64,000 nt of DNA from the NCBI RefSeq assembly GCF_024055715.1, contig NZ_JAMXMV010000005.1:310001-374000 (forward strand), read 5' to 3'. The notes below the pieces were generated by a model, which ran no database searches, had not been told where the DNA came from, and was given only the letters and a program-made list of their open reading frames with translations. Positions 39,974-48,359 of this stretch are shown here, piece by piece. Every line of letters starts with the position of its first letter. The first letter of the stretch is position 1. This stretch comes from Actinoallomurus soli (GTDB taxonomy: Bacteria > Actinomycetota > Actinomycetes > Streptosporangiales > Streptosporangiaceae). A program made the translations under genes and the position numbers.

Positions 39974-40399
39974 ATGGCCGCGCTGTTCGCCCTGCCCGCG
40001 GTGGCCTTCGCCGTCCTGGTGACCATCCTGTACGAGGACCGTCTCCTGCCGCAGACCGGCTCCGGGCCCGAGCCGTCCGCCGACGCCGAACCGGCGCGGG
40101 GAACGGCCCTCGCGTCCCCTTCCGCCGCGACCGCGACGGCGGAGGAGACCGTCTCCCTCTCTTCGCCCGTCATGGCCGCCGAATCCGCGGCCGCCGAACC
40201 CGCGGGTGCTCCGGCCCCGTCCCACGCCGCCCGGCCGCGTGGCCGGCAGTGCGACGTCCGCCGGGACGCCGTCTCCCAGGGCCGCTCGCGGATCCACCGG
40301 CCCGTCGCGGGCTCCGCCGCACCCCGGGTGGCCGCCGCGCAGGCGCGTTCCGTCCGTGAGGTCAGCCTCGAAGGTGCCGTCTCGATCCCGCGGCACTGA
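39974..40399 (+). CDS. hypothetical protein with N-terminal membrane anchor
   Basis: A 141-aa frame from ATG 39974, preceded by GAAGGGTGAGGGG. Residues 1-20 (MAALFALPAVAFAVLVTILY) are one membrane segment. The rest is Ala/Pro/Ser-rich, low complexity and probably disordered and extracytoplasmic, with a single Cys (RGRQCDVRRD). I recognise no family. A large hairpin after the stop supports a transcribed unit, but the composition leaves some doubt that it is coding. Confidence 0.4.
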   Translation: MAALFALPAVAFAVLVTILYEDRLLPQTGSGPEPSADAEPARGTALASPSAATATAEETVSLSSPVMAAESAAAEPAGAPAPSHAARPRGRQCDVRRDAVSQGRSRIHRPVAGSAAPRVAAAQARSVREVSLEGAVSIPRH

Positions 40400-40438
40400 T
40401 CCGCCGCCGTTCGGCGCTGCTACGGGACCCCATGCGTT

Positions 40439-40474
40439 CCGCGGCACGACTCGTCAGGACGAGTCGCGCCGCGG
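40439..40474. terminator. bidirectional terminator hairpin
   Basis: A 16-bp stem with one mismatch and a four-base loop: CCGCGGCACGACTCGT against ACGAGTCGCGCCGCGG. It separates the hypothetical gene from the end of the glnH operon. Confidence 0.75.
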
Positions 40475-40521
40475 CGGCACGTCAGGGCGCCGATCCGCGC
40501 CGGAGGAGACGAACCTCCGCC

Positions 40522-41337
40522 TCAGCCACAGCCCTCGAACTGCGGGACCGTCGTCGTGACGTTCAGTCCCGTCGAGCCGAACCACCGCTTGAGCAGCTTC
40601 GCCGCCGTGCCGTCCTGGTACATCTCGGTGATCGCCTTGTTGACGTCCTCGCAGCCCCGGATGTCGCCCGGGCGCAGCCCGACGCCGTACCGTTCGTCGG
40701 AGAACGGCGCGTTGACGAACCGGACCTGGTTCCCGCGCTGCGCGGCGAAGCCCGCCAGGATCAGGTCGTCGGTGGAGATGGCGTCGACCTTGCCCGCGAT
40801 GAGGTCGTCCAGGCACTCGCCGTACGTCGAGGCCGGCACGAGCCGGGCGTCGATCTTGTGCTCCTCGGTGACGCGCCGCCAGGACACCGAACCGGTGACC
40901 TGGCACAGCCGTCTCCCGCGCAGGTCCCGTACGTTCCGCACCGCCGTCTCCGCGCCGCGCACGAGGATGTCCTGGTGCGCGACGTAGTACGGGCCGGCGA
41001 AGACGACCTGGGTCTTGCGCTCCTGCGTGATCGAGTAGCTCGACACGACCATGTCGACGTCGCCGCTCCGCAGCGCCCCCTCCCGCTGGCCGCTGGTCAG
41101 CGGCTTGAACGTCAGGTGCGTGGCGCCGAGCCGCCGCGCGACGTCACGGGCGACGTCGATGTCGAAGCCCTTGTAGGTGCCGCTCGAGTCGCGGAAGCCG
41201 AGGCCCGGCTGGTCCTGGGCGACGCCGACGACCAGGTGGTCCCTGCCGCTGACCGACGCGGTCGCCCCGCCGGCCACCCCGCATCCGGCCGACGCCAGCA
41301 ACAGCGTGACGGCGATGCCGATTCGACGTAGTCGCAT
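40522..41337 (-). CDS. glnH: GlnH-like glutamate/amino-acid binding lipoprotein of the PknG locus
   Basis: A 271-aa periplasmic-binding (SBP_bac_3) lipoprotein. Signal MRLRRIGIAVTLLLASAGCG has a lipobox with Cys19. The fold is shown by YKGFDIDVARDVARRLGA, VDMVVSSYSITQERKTQVVF and DLRGRRLCQVTGSVSW. No ABC permease or ATPase is linked. It is the last gene of the kinase operon, 12 bp after GlnX. In Mycobacterium tuberculosis, PknG (Rv0410c), GlnH and GlnX sense Asp/Glu availability, with GlnH as the outside receptor. The same role is inferred here. Confidence 0.88.
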   Translation of the reverse strand: MRLRRIGIAVTLLLASAGCGVAGGATASVSGRDHLVVGVAQDQPGLGFRDSSGTYKGFDIDVARDVARRLGATHLTFKPLTSGQREGALRSGDVDMVVSSYSITQERKTQVVFAGPYYVAHQDILVRGAETAVRNVRDLRGRRLCQVTGSVSWRRVTEEHKIDARLVPASTYGECLDDLIAGKVDAISTDDLILAGFAAQRGNQVRFVNAPFSDERYGVGLRPGDIRGCEDVNKAITEMYQDGTAAKLLKRWFGSTGLNVTTTVPQFEGCG

Positions 41338-41349
41338 CTGCGCGCTCCC

Positions 41350-42771
41350 TTACCGGTACTCGGACAGCCGCGGCCGGACCCCGGCGAGGATGAGGATGAT
41401 GAGGACGATCGCCGCGCCGGGCAGGATGACGTTCCACCCGCGCAGCCCGTGGTCCCCGGAGGCGATCGCCCGGTCGAAGGCGCGACCGTGCAGGTCCTTC
41501 AGCGCGACCAGCGCCTGGTCGTAGGCGTCGAAGTCGCCGGTGCCGCCGCCGAGCTTGGTCGTGAGGGCCGCGCGCCGGTCGCCGGAGGTCGCGACCAGCC
41601 GGATCGCACGGTCGTCGTGCTGGACCTTCTGGTATCCGGCCAGCACCTTCCGCAGCGCCGCCTGCTGCCCGGGCAGCGTGATGTGGTGCGCCTCGGTGCC
41701 GTAGAAGCCGAGGAAGTCGCTGCCGCCGATCTTCTCGTCGAGCAGGGAGTAGTAGCCGTCGAGGTTGCCGGCCGGGACGTAGAGGATCGCCTCGGACTTG
41801 TCCAGGTAGACCTGCTCGTACGTGTCGGCGCGCCCGGGGTCGAGCAGGTAGCGGCTCTCGTCCGCGTGGGCGCTGTTGCTGATCGCCCGGGCCCGCGACA
41901 GCGCCAGCACCGAGTCGAAGCCGTCCTCCTTGGCGGTCCGCAGGCGCCCGGCCTCGCTGGACAGGAGTGCCACGCTCACCACGACGAGCACGAACGCGCC
42001 CACCGTCGCGAGGGCGAGGAACGGGTTGACCAGGCGCCGGAAGCGAGCGGCGAAGTAGATCTGCACGCCGACGAGGACGACGACGAGCAGCAGGCCCGTG
42101 AGCGCCACCCAGACGCGGCCCCGCAGCACCGCCGACCGCTTCGCCTCGTACGTGCGGCGCACCTTCGTGCCGTTGTCCAGCGTCAGGTTGTACGCCTTCG
42201 GCAGGATGTCCAGCTTCATCAGGTCGGTCGCCTGCCGGTACAGGGCGGTGACGGCGGCCGGCGGCGGCCCGGCGGCGTGCCTGGACTGCTCGTCGGTGAG
42301 CAGCGCCTGGCCCGCCAGGCGCTCGTACCGGCCGAGCGCGTCCAGCATCTCCTGCGCGGTCCGCTGCTCGGTCGGGTCCGTGCCCGCCAGCCGCGACCCC
42401 TGCAGCAGCGCGCCGTTCGCCTCGGACCGGCGCTGCTCGTACACCTTCAGCGCCGCGGCCCGGCGGCCGGCCAGCCCGGCGTCCCCGCCGATCAGGAGCG
42501 CGTCGGCGAGCTGGGCGTCCATGTCGCTGAGCGCGAAGTACAGGTCGCCGGTGGCGACCACCTGCGGGCCCGCGTCGTGGCCGATCACCCGCAGCCCGTC
42601 GCGTGCGTTCCGTACGGTCAGCGTGGTGACGAGGAGCACGACGAGCACCGCCAGGGCCGCCAGCGCGGCCAGCGCGCGGATCCGGCCGGGCATCGTCCGG
42701 ATCCGCAGGCGCCCGGTCACCCGCCCTTCCCGCCGGGCCGGGGCGGGCGGGGGAGTCGTCGTGATCGTCAC
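41350..42771 (-). CDS. glnX: GlnX-like four-TM signal-transducing membrane protein
   Basis: A 473-aa membrane protein with TMs at about residues 33-52, 225-245, 255-275 and 448-466, flanking two large extracytoplasmic helical domains (DLYFALSDMDAQLADALLIG; SRARAISNSAHADESRYLLD), the topology of mycobacterial GlnX. It carries no kinase or enzyme motif. It should pass GlnH ligand status to the cytoplasmic kinase. The GTG start overlaps the FHA stop (GTGA), and glnH follows 12 bp later. Identification rests on topology and locus context. Confidence 0.8.
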   Translation of the reverse strand: MTITTTPPPAPARREGRVTGRLRIRTMPGRIRALAALAALAVLVVLLVTTLTVRNARDGLRVIGHDAGPQVVATGDLYFALSDMDAQLADALLIGGDAGLAGRRAAALKVYEQRRSEANGALLQGSRLAGTDPTEQRTAQEMLDALGRYERLAGQALLTDEQSRHAAGPPPAAVTALYRQATDLMKLDILPKAYNLTLDNGTKVRRTYEAKRSAVLRGRVWVALTGLLLVVVLVGVQIYFAARFRRLVNPFLALATVGAFVLVVVSVALLSSEAGRLRTAKEDGFDSVLALSRARAISNSAHADESRYLLDPGRADTYEQVYLDKSEAILYVPAGNLDGYYSLLDEKIGGSDFLGFYGTEAHHITLPGQQAALRKVLAGYQKVQHDDRAIRLVATSGDRRAALTTKLGGGTGDFDAYDQALVALKDLHGRAFDRAIASGDHGLRGWNVILPGAAIVLIILILAGVRPRLSEYR

Positions 42772-43574
42772 CGCAGCCTCCGCAGCGTGATGGTGGTCCA
42801 GACGCCCACGTGCACGCGGTCGCCGTCGCGCAGCGGCACCTCCACGTTGACGGGGATGGGCGTGTCGCCCTCGTTGATGGTCGTGCCGTTCGTGGACCCG
42901 GGGTCGACCAGCGTCCAGGTGCCGTCGGGCTTGGCCAGCAGGACGGCGTGCGTGTGCGAGACGCCCGGGTCGGCGGGCGGCTCACTGAGGTCGATCTCCG
43001 GGGTGATGCCGCGCGACGCGCTCCGCCGCCCGATCAGCAGCTGTTCTCCGGTGAGCGGGATGCGCCGGGACGGGCAGTACGGCGGGAACGTGAAGTCCTC
43101 GTCCTCGGTCACCACGCGGTCGTAGTACTCCCGGTCCGCGATGACGATGGCCGCCCAGTCGGTGGCCGGCGGCTCGGGCGGCGGGGCCTTCGCGGGCGCC
43201 CAGTCACGCGTGACCGGATCCTCCTCGTCCGGGTTCCCGGGCGCCGCGGCCTGCGGCGTGGGCGGAACCGGCACGGCGGGGGAGGACACGGGCGCGGCCG
43301 CCGGGGGACGCGGGGTGGGCCGGCCGCCGCCGACCGCGTAGTCATACCCGCAGTCCTCGCAGAAGCGCCCGGTGCGGGGCGCGCCGCAGTCGGGGCACGC
43401 CTCACCGCCCGCGGGCGTCCCCGTCGTGGGCAGCCCGGGTGCGGGAGTCCCGAGCGACGGCGTCACCGGCGCGGAGGACGCCGGCGGGACGGCCGGAGCC
43501 CCGCCGATGCGGGCGCCGCACACGTCGCAGTAGTCGGTGGCCGTCGAGGTGTGCCCGGCCGGACAGATCGCCAT
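42768..43574 (-). CDS. zinc-ribbon FHA-domain protein
   Basis: A 268-aa protein. Two N-terminal zinc ribbons (Cys4/His8/Cys16/Cys19; Cys60/63/72/75) and a Pro/Ala-rich linker precede a C-terminal FHA domain at about 175-265: LLIGRRSASRGI, SHTHAVLL (the Ser/His pair) and DPGSTNGTTIN. FHA domains bind phosphothreonine; GarA/OdhI, the known PknG substrate, is an FHA protein but is half this size and lacks zinc ribbons, and the GarA ETTS phosphosite motif is not seen here. It overlaps glnX and is two bases from the VWA gene. Probable phospho-reader of this operon's kinase. Confidence 0.88.
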   Translation of the reverse strand: MAICPAGHTSTATDYCDVCGARIGGAPAVPPASSAPVTPSLGTPAPGLPTTGTPAGGEACPDCGAPRTGRFCEDCGYDYAVGGGRPTPRPPAAAPVSSPAVPVPPTPQAAAPGNPDEEDPVTRDWAPAKAPPPEPPATDWAAIVIADREYYDRVVTEDEDFTFPPYCPSRRIPLTGEQLLIGRRSASRGITPEIDLSEPPADPGVSHTHAVLLAKPDGTWTLVDPGSTNGTTINEGDTPIPVNVEVPLRDGDRVHVGVWTTITLRRLR

Positions 43575-43576
43575 GC

Positions 43577-44872
43577 TCAGCCCTCGCCCCGGCGCGTGCG
43601 CACGGTCTTGGTGGAACGTGTGTCGAGGGACATCTCGTCCGCCTTGTCGACGTCCTTCTTGAGCCGTACGCGGCCGGTCGCCGGGTCGTCGACGTCGACG
43701 ACCTTGCCCAGGAGCGAGGCGATCGCCTCGTTGCCCGACTGGTGGGCCAGCGCGACGGCCCGGCCCAGCCGCGCCGTCGCGGTGTCGAGGTCGCCGTCCT
43801 TACGGGCCTGCAGGCCGACCTGGATGTTCTCGGCGAGCTCGGCCTGGCCGGTGTAGTGGGCGACCTTCGGGTTGATCCGGGTGGACTGGGCCTCGTCGTC
43901 GGTCCACTCGGCCAGGACGTTCCCGCTGGCCACCACCTGGTCGCCGAGCATCAGCTTGACCCACGCCGCCCGCATCTCCCGGCCGACCTCGCCGGCCGGG
44001 ACCTCGACGCAGATGTGGTAGTCGCGGCTCTCGCTGCCCCAGGCGCCGAGCGGGTAGTCCCCCGACCGCTCGTCGACGTCGGTCCGCCGTCCGGTGAGGT
44101 CCTCCACGGTCGGCAGCACCTGCTTGACGAACCGCAACTTGGCGAACTGCGGCGTCCACACCCGCAGCGCGACGTCCGCGACGGCCTTGCCCATCGCGGC
44201 CTCGGTCATCGCGCGGAAGTCGGCCTCCAGGGCCTCCGGGCTCGCCACCATGTCCAGGCTGCCGAGCAGCGCGGAGGCGACCTTCCGCAGCTCGGCGACC
44301 TCCCAGTCGGTGCCCACGCCGCGGCAGTCGCAGACGAACCGGCCGACGACCTGGGCGATCGCCGCGTCGAGCTGTTCCGGCGACTCGTGCTGGTTCTTGC
44401 CGTCGGTGAGCAGGATCGCGTGCCGGATGCCGTCCGGGTGCCCGGCGAACAGCCGCCCGGCGAGGGTCAGCCACGCGCCCATCGCGGTGCCGCCCGTCGC
44501 CTTGAGCCTGCTCAGGGCGGCCTTGGCCTCCGCGCGGGTCTGCGCGTTCGCGGGGACGAGCTCCTCGGCCTGCGGGTACACCATCTTCGCGCGGCTCGAC
44601 CCGGACACCACGGCGAAGTTCACCCCGTCGCGCAGCGTGTCCACCGCCGCCTGCGCCGCCTTGACCGCCGAGGTCATCTTGTTCCGCGGGTAGTCCATCG
44701 ACCCGGAGGTGTCGATGATGATGACTTCGGCCGCGGACGCCCCGGTGCCGGTCGCGACGCCGACCGGCGCCCCGGTCGACTCGACCGTGACGATCGCGTG
44801 GACCTCCTGGCCGCCCTGCGGCAGGTACTTGTTCTGGTCGATCCGGATGCTGAATTCCGGCTGTTCGGTCAT
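43577..44872 (-). CDS. VWA-domain protein of the kinase operon
   Basis: A 431-aa cytoplasmic protein. Residues about 45-225 are a von Willebrand A domain with a full MIDAS: DTSGSM at Asp54/Ser56/Ser58, the Thr in TGGTAMGAW, and the Asp in LLTDGKN. The C-terminal half is beta-rich and ends in a basic Thr/Arg tail (DTRSTKTVRTRRGEG) that could be phosphorylated. VWA, PP2C and kinase triads (TerY-P type) are known from comparative genomics; this is such a triad with a PknG kinase. ATG 44872 overlaps the PP2C stop (ATGA). Likely metal-dependent scaffold. Confidence 0.9.
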   Translation of the reverse strand: MTEQPEFSIRIDQNKYLPQGGQEVHAIVTVESTGAPVGVATGTGASAAEVIIIDTSGSMDYPRNKMTSAVKAAQAAVDTLRDGVNFAVVSGSSRAKMVYPQAEELVPANAQTRAEAKAALSRLKATGGTAMGAWLTLAGRLFAGHPDGIRHAILLTDGKNQHESPEQLDAAIAQVVGRFVCDCRGVGTDWEVAELRKVASALLGSLDMVASPEALEADFRAMTEAAMGKAVADVALRVWTPQFAKLRFVKQVLPTVEDLTGRRTDVDERSGDYPLGAWGSESRDYHICVEVPAGEVGREMRAAWVKLMLGDQVVASGNVLAEWTDDEAQSTRINPKVAHYTGQAELAENIQVGLQARKDGDLDTATARLGRAVALAHQSGNEAIASLLGKVVDVDDPATGRVRLKKDVDKADEMSLDTRSTKTVRTRRGEG

Positions 44873-45867
44873 GCGGCGTGCTCCTGTGTCAGGGGGATCA
44901 CCACCACGGTGATGTTGTCGCGGCCTCCGGCCTCCAGCGCGAGGCGTACGAGATGGCGGGCCGCGGTGAGCGGGTCCGCGTCCGGCAGAACGGCGGTCAG
45001 GGCCGCCGCCTCCGGGTAGTAGTTCCACAGCCCGTCGCTGCACAGCAGCAGCGTGCCGGGCCCCTCAGGGACGAACGTCGTGACGTGCGGCTCGATCTCG
45101 CCCGCGTCCGCGCCGAGCCAGGCGACGATGGCGTGGGCGTTCGGGTGGACCCGCGCCTCCGCCTCGGTCAGCACGCCGTGCGCCACCATCTCGGCGGCCC
45201 AGGAGTCGTCGGTGGTGAGCCGCCGTGACGCCTGCCCGGCGAGCCAGTACGCGCGGCTGTCGCCGACCCAGCCGACGGTGACGCCGGACGGCCCGGCGTA
45301 CGCCGAGACGTACGTGCAGGCCGGCGCGTCGTTCGGAGAGCCGGCGAGCGCCGTGACCGCCTCGACGGCGCGCCCCAGCGCGGCGCGCGTGGCCTTCTCG
45401 GGGTCGTCGCCCGCCTCGAGGCGTTCGGCGAGCGCGGCCAGGCCCGTGTCTGCGGCGGTCCGGGAGGCCGCCTGCGGCAGGGGAGAGCTCGACACGCCGT
45501 CGCAGACGACCGCCGCGACGCCCCCGGTGACCGCGGCCAGGGCCATGGCGTCCTCGTTGCGGCTGTGCCGCAGGCCCCGGTCGGTCACCCCGGCGGCGGC
45601 GCCCGCCTCCGTCTCGACGTGGTCGCGGTCGCCGGGCCGCAGCAGGCCGCACCGCTCGCAGTACCCGTCCTCGCTGAACACCGTCGAACCGCATCCCGCG
45701 CAGGCCCCGGCGGGCGCGGCCCCGCGCTCCGGTGAGGACGCGCCGGCCGGGAACCGGCCGTCTCCGACGGCGGGCGCCTCGGCCAGGGACCTGCCGCACG
45801 CCTCGCAGAACGCCTCACCGGCGAACACCTCGCTGCCGCACCACGGGCAGCTCTCCTGGGCGCCCAC
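44869..45867 (-). CDS. PP2C-type protein phosphatase with N-terminal zinc ribbons
   Basis: A 332-aa protein. Two zinc ribbons (Cys7/10/21/24 and Cys56/59/70/73) precede a PPM/PP2C domain with all metal ligands: LRHSRNEDAM (Asp106), VVCDGVSSS (Asp123), LLCSDGLWNYYP and GGRDNITVVVI. It should remove phosphate from Ser/Thr targets of the adjacent kinase. GTG 45867 lies three bases after the kinase stop, and its own stop overlaps the VWA start. The soluble form, without TM, differs from PstP of the PknA/B locus. Confidence 0.9.
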   Translation of the reverse strand: MGAQESCPWCGSEVFAGEAFCEACGRSLAEAPAVGDGRFPAGASSPERGAAPAGACAGCGSTVFSEDGYCERCGLLRPGDRDHVETEAGAAAGVTDRGLRHSRNEDAMALAAVTGGVAAVVCDGVSSSPLPQAASRTAADTGLAALAERLEAGDDPEKATRAALGRAVEAVTALAGSPNDAPACTYVSAYAGPSGVTVGWVGDSRAYWLAGQASRRLTTDDSWAAEMVAHGVLTEAEARVHPNAHAIVAWLGADAGEIEPHVTTFVPEGPGTLLLCSDGLWNYYPEAAALTAVLPDADPLTAARHLVRLALEAGGRDNITVVVIPLTQEHAA

Positions 45868-45869
45868 GC

Positions 45870-48359
45870 TCAGATCACCGTCACCGGGCGTACGGCGTTG
45901 GCCTGGTCGACCAGCCGGTGCCGTTCGGCGCGGGTGGTGGCCAGCCGGGCGAGCGACCGGTAGGTCTCCTCCAGCTTGCGGCGCAGCCCCGACTCGGTCA
46001 GCGGCGTGCCGAGCACCGAGCCGGTGCCGTCGCCGGCGCGGCGCACCCGGTCGAGCGCCGCCTCCAGCACGCCGAGGGCGAGCAGCCCGTGGCGGCCGGG
46101 GTCGAGGTCCAGGGCGGCGAGCCGGGCGCCGGCGCCGACGAGGTCCTCCTCGCCGATCTCGGCGGGGTCCCGGTCGCGTACGGCCGTGTTCACCGCGGAG
46201 ATCTGCGCCGCGACGTGGTGGCTGGAGATCCTCGGCACCGAGTCCAGCGCCCGCAGGGCGCCCGCGCGGTCCCCCATGGCGAGCCGCGACCGGGCCAGCC
46301 CGTAGCACGCCGAGACGAACGCCCGGTCGGTGCGCCACACGGCCTCATGCAGGCCCGCCGCGCCGGCCGGGTCGCCGAGCAGCTCCCGGCAGTACGCCAG
46401 GCCCAGCTTGGGCGCCGCCTCGCCCGGCATGAGGGTGTACAGCTCGTCGAACAGGCCCGCCGCCTCCGCGACGTTGCCGGCCGCCAGCACCGCGACCGCG
46501 CGGTACCAGCCGACCCGCCAGTCCTCCTGCGGCAGGGCGTCCAGGACCGCGTGCGCACCCGCCGCGTCGCCCAGCTCGATGCGCACCCGGGCCAGTGTCA
46601 GGTCGACCTCGGGCGTACGCGTGGGCGCGCTCGTCAGGGCGTCGGCGAGCCGCTCCGGCTCCAGTGCGGTCAGGCCGGCGAGGAACCCGGCGGCCGGGTC
46701 GGCGGACTCCACGAGCGGCGCCGGCAGTGTCGCGGCGGCGTCCGCCGGCAGGAGGAGCTCGAACACGTCCCCGGCCGTGAACCGCTCCGGCCCGAACAAC
46801 GTCGAGGCGGCCGGGCGAGGCTCGCCGTCCTCGGCGGACAGCACCTCGCGCAGCACGCCGGTGAGCTGGTCCGCCATGTCGGAGGCGTCCTGGAACCGGA
46901 AGTCCGGGTCGGGATGGGTGGCGCGGCGCAGCAGCCGGTCGTAGGACTCATGGCGAGCGAGGATCGGCACCTCCGCGCGCGGCGGCAGGTCCGCCGCCCA
47001 CTTGGTGGTGTAGCCCTTGAAGGGGAAGCTCAGCACGGCGAGCGTCCGGCCCACCGTGTACAGGTCGGAGCTCACCGAGGGGCCGACGTCGGCGATCTCG
47101 GGAGCCTGGTAGCCGACCGTGCCGTAGATCGCGCCGTCCACGTCGTCCACGCGCCGGACGCCGCCGAGGTCGATCAGCTTGAGCTGCTCCTCGGACTGGA
47201 TGGCGTTGTCCGGCTTGAAATCGCAGTACAGCACCCCGAGGCCGTGCAGGTAGTCGAAGGCGCGCAGCACCTCGATGCCGTACGCGATCACCTGGGGGAG
47301 CGGCAGCGCGGCGTCCGGACCCTCCCGCTCGCGCCGGTCCTTGAGGATGTCCTTGAGCGGCCGGCCGCCGACGTACTCCATGACGATGTAGCCGGAGCCG
47401 TCGTGCTGGACGAAGTTGTAGATCTTGACGATGTTGGGGTGCTCGACCTCCGCGAGGAACGCGCGTTCGGCCGCCGCGGCGGCCAGCGCGTCGGCGTCCC
47501 CGGCGTCGAGCAGGCCCTTGAGAACGACCCACCGGTCGCTGACGTTCCGGTCGCGGGCGAGGTAGATCCAGCCCAGGCCGCCGTGCGCGAGACAGCCGAG
47601 CACCTCGTACTGCCCGCCGACCAGGTCGCCCGCCTTGAGCTTCGGCGTGAACGAGAAGGGGGTGCCGTCCTTCGGGCAGAACCCCTCCGTGCGGCCCGGC
47701 CGGTCGCCGCGCGACCGCCCCACCGGCTCGCCGCAGACGCTGCAGAAGCGCTTGCTCTCCGCGACGACCGCGTCGGCCATGATCGCCGAGGCGGGGTCGC
47801 GGTACGGCACGCGCGGCACCTCGACCAGGCCCGCTCCCAGCATCCCGCGCCGGCGCGACGACGACCGCGACGAGCCGGTGCGGACGCTGCGGCTCGACGT
47901 GCTGCCCGTGCTCCCCGTGATCCCGGTGGACCCGGTGACGCCCGTCCCGCGGCCGGCCGTCGTGACCGATGCGGACCGCGCCGACGTCGGCGTCCCGCCC
48001 GACGCCGATCCGCTCGCCGAGGGCGGGGCCGATCCCGCTCCGGCGGCCGGGGCCAGCCCGCAGACGTCGCAGTACCCGTCCACGATCGTTCCACCGCAGC
48101 CCGGACGCGCGCAGCGGTCATCGGGCGCCGCGGCGGGAGGCGGCACGGCGGCCGCCTGAGGAGCGGCCGAGGCGGCCGCCGGGGCCGGAGCGCCGGCGGC
48201 CATGCCGCAGACGTCGCAGTAGCCGTCCTGGATGGTCCCGGAACAGCCGGGCCGAGCGCACCGGTCGTTCACCGGCGCGGCAGCGGTGGGTGCCATACCG
48301 CATACGACGCAATAGCCGTCCTCGACGGTTCCGGCGCAGCCGGGCTGAGTGCAGTTCAC
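45870..48359 (-). CDS. pknG: PknG-like serine/threonine protein kinase with zinc ribbons and TPR
   Basis: An 829-aa kinase. Three zinc ribbons of CxxxxC...CxxCG type (Cys3/8/17/20, 34/39/48/51, 83/88/97/100), then a Ser/Gly/Thr linker, a rubredoxin-like motif (CSVCG at 206-210), the kinase domain (CLAHGGLGWIYLA, Lys281 in WVVLKGLL, YCDFKPDN with Asp380, LIDLGG with Asp397) and a C-terminal TPR domain ending VRPVTVI. The HGGLGWIYLA loop and DLG in place of DFG are PknG signatures. The second rubredoxin motif is CPKDG, so the fourth Cys is Asp231. GTG 48359 overlaps the previous stop. It likely controls glutamate/TCA metabolism. Confidence 0.92.
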   Translation of the reverse strand: MNCTQPGCAGTVEDGYCVVCGMAPTAAAPVNDRCARPGCSGTIQDGYCDVCGMAAGAPAPAAASAAPQAAAVPPPAAAPDDRCARPGCGGTIVDGYCDVCGLAPAAGAGSAPPSASGSASGGTPTSARSASVTTAGRGTGVTGSTGITGSTGSTSSRSVRTGSSRSSSRRRGMLGAGLVEVPRVPYRDPASAIMADAVVAESKRFCSVCGEPVGRSRGDRPGRTEGFCPKDGTPFSFTPKLKAGDLVGGQYEVLGCLAHGGLGWIYLARDRNVSDRWVVLKGLLDAGDADALAAAAAERAFLAEVEHPNIVKIYNFVQHDGSGYIVMEYVGGRPLKDILKDRREREGPDAALPLPQVIAYGIEVLRAFDYLHGLGVLYCDFKPDNAIQSEEQLKLIDLGGVRRVDDVDGAIYGTVGYQAPEIADVGPSVSSDLYTVGRTLAVLSFPFKGYTTKWAADLPPRAEVPILARHESYDRLLRRATHPDPDFRFQDASDMADQLTGVLREVLSAEDGEPRPAASTLFGPERFTAGDVFELLLPADAAATLPAPLVESADPAAGFLAGLTALEPERLADALTSAPTRTPEVDLTLARVRIELGDAAGAHAVLDALPQEDWRVGWYRAVAVLAAGNVAEAAGLFDELYTLMPGEAAPKLGLAYCRELLGDPAGAAGLHEAVWRTDRAFVSACYGLARSRLAMGDRAGALRALDSVPRISSHHVAAQISAVNTAVRDRDPAEIGEEDLVGAGARLAALDLDPGRHGLLALGVLEAALDRVRRAGDGTGSVLGTPLTESGLRRKLEETYRSLARLATTRAERHRLVDQANAVRPVTVI

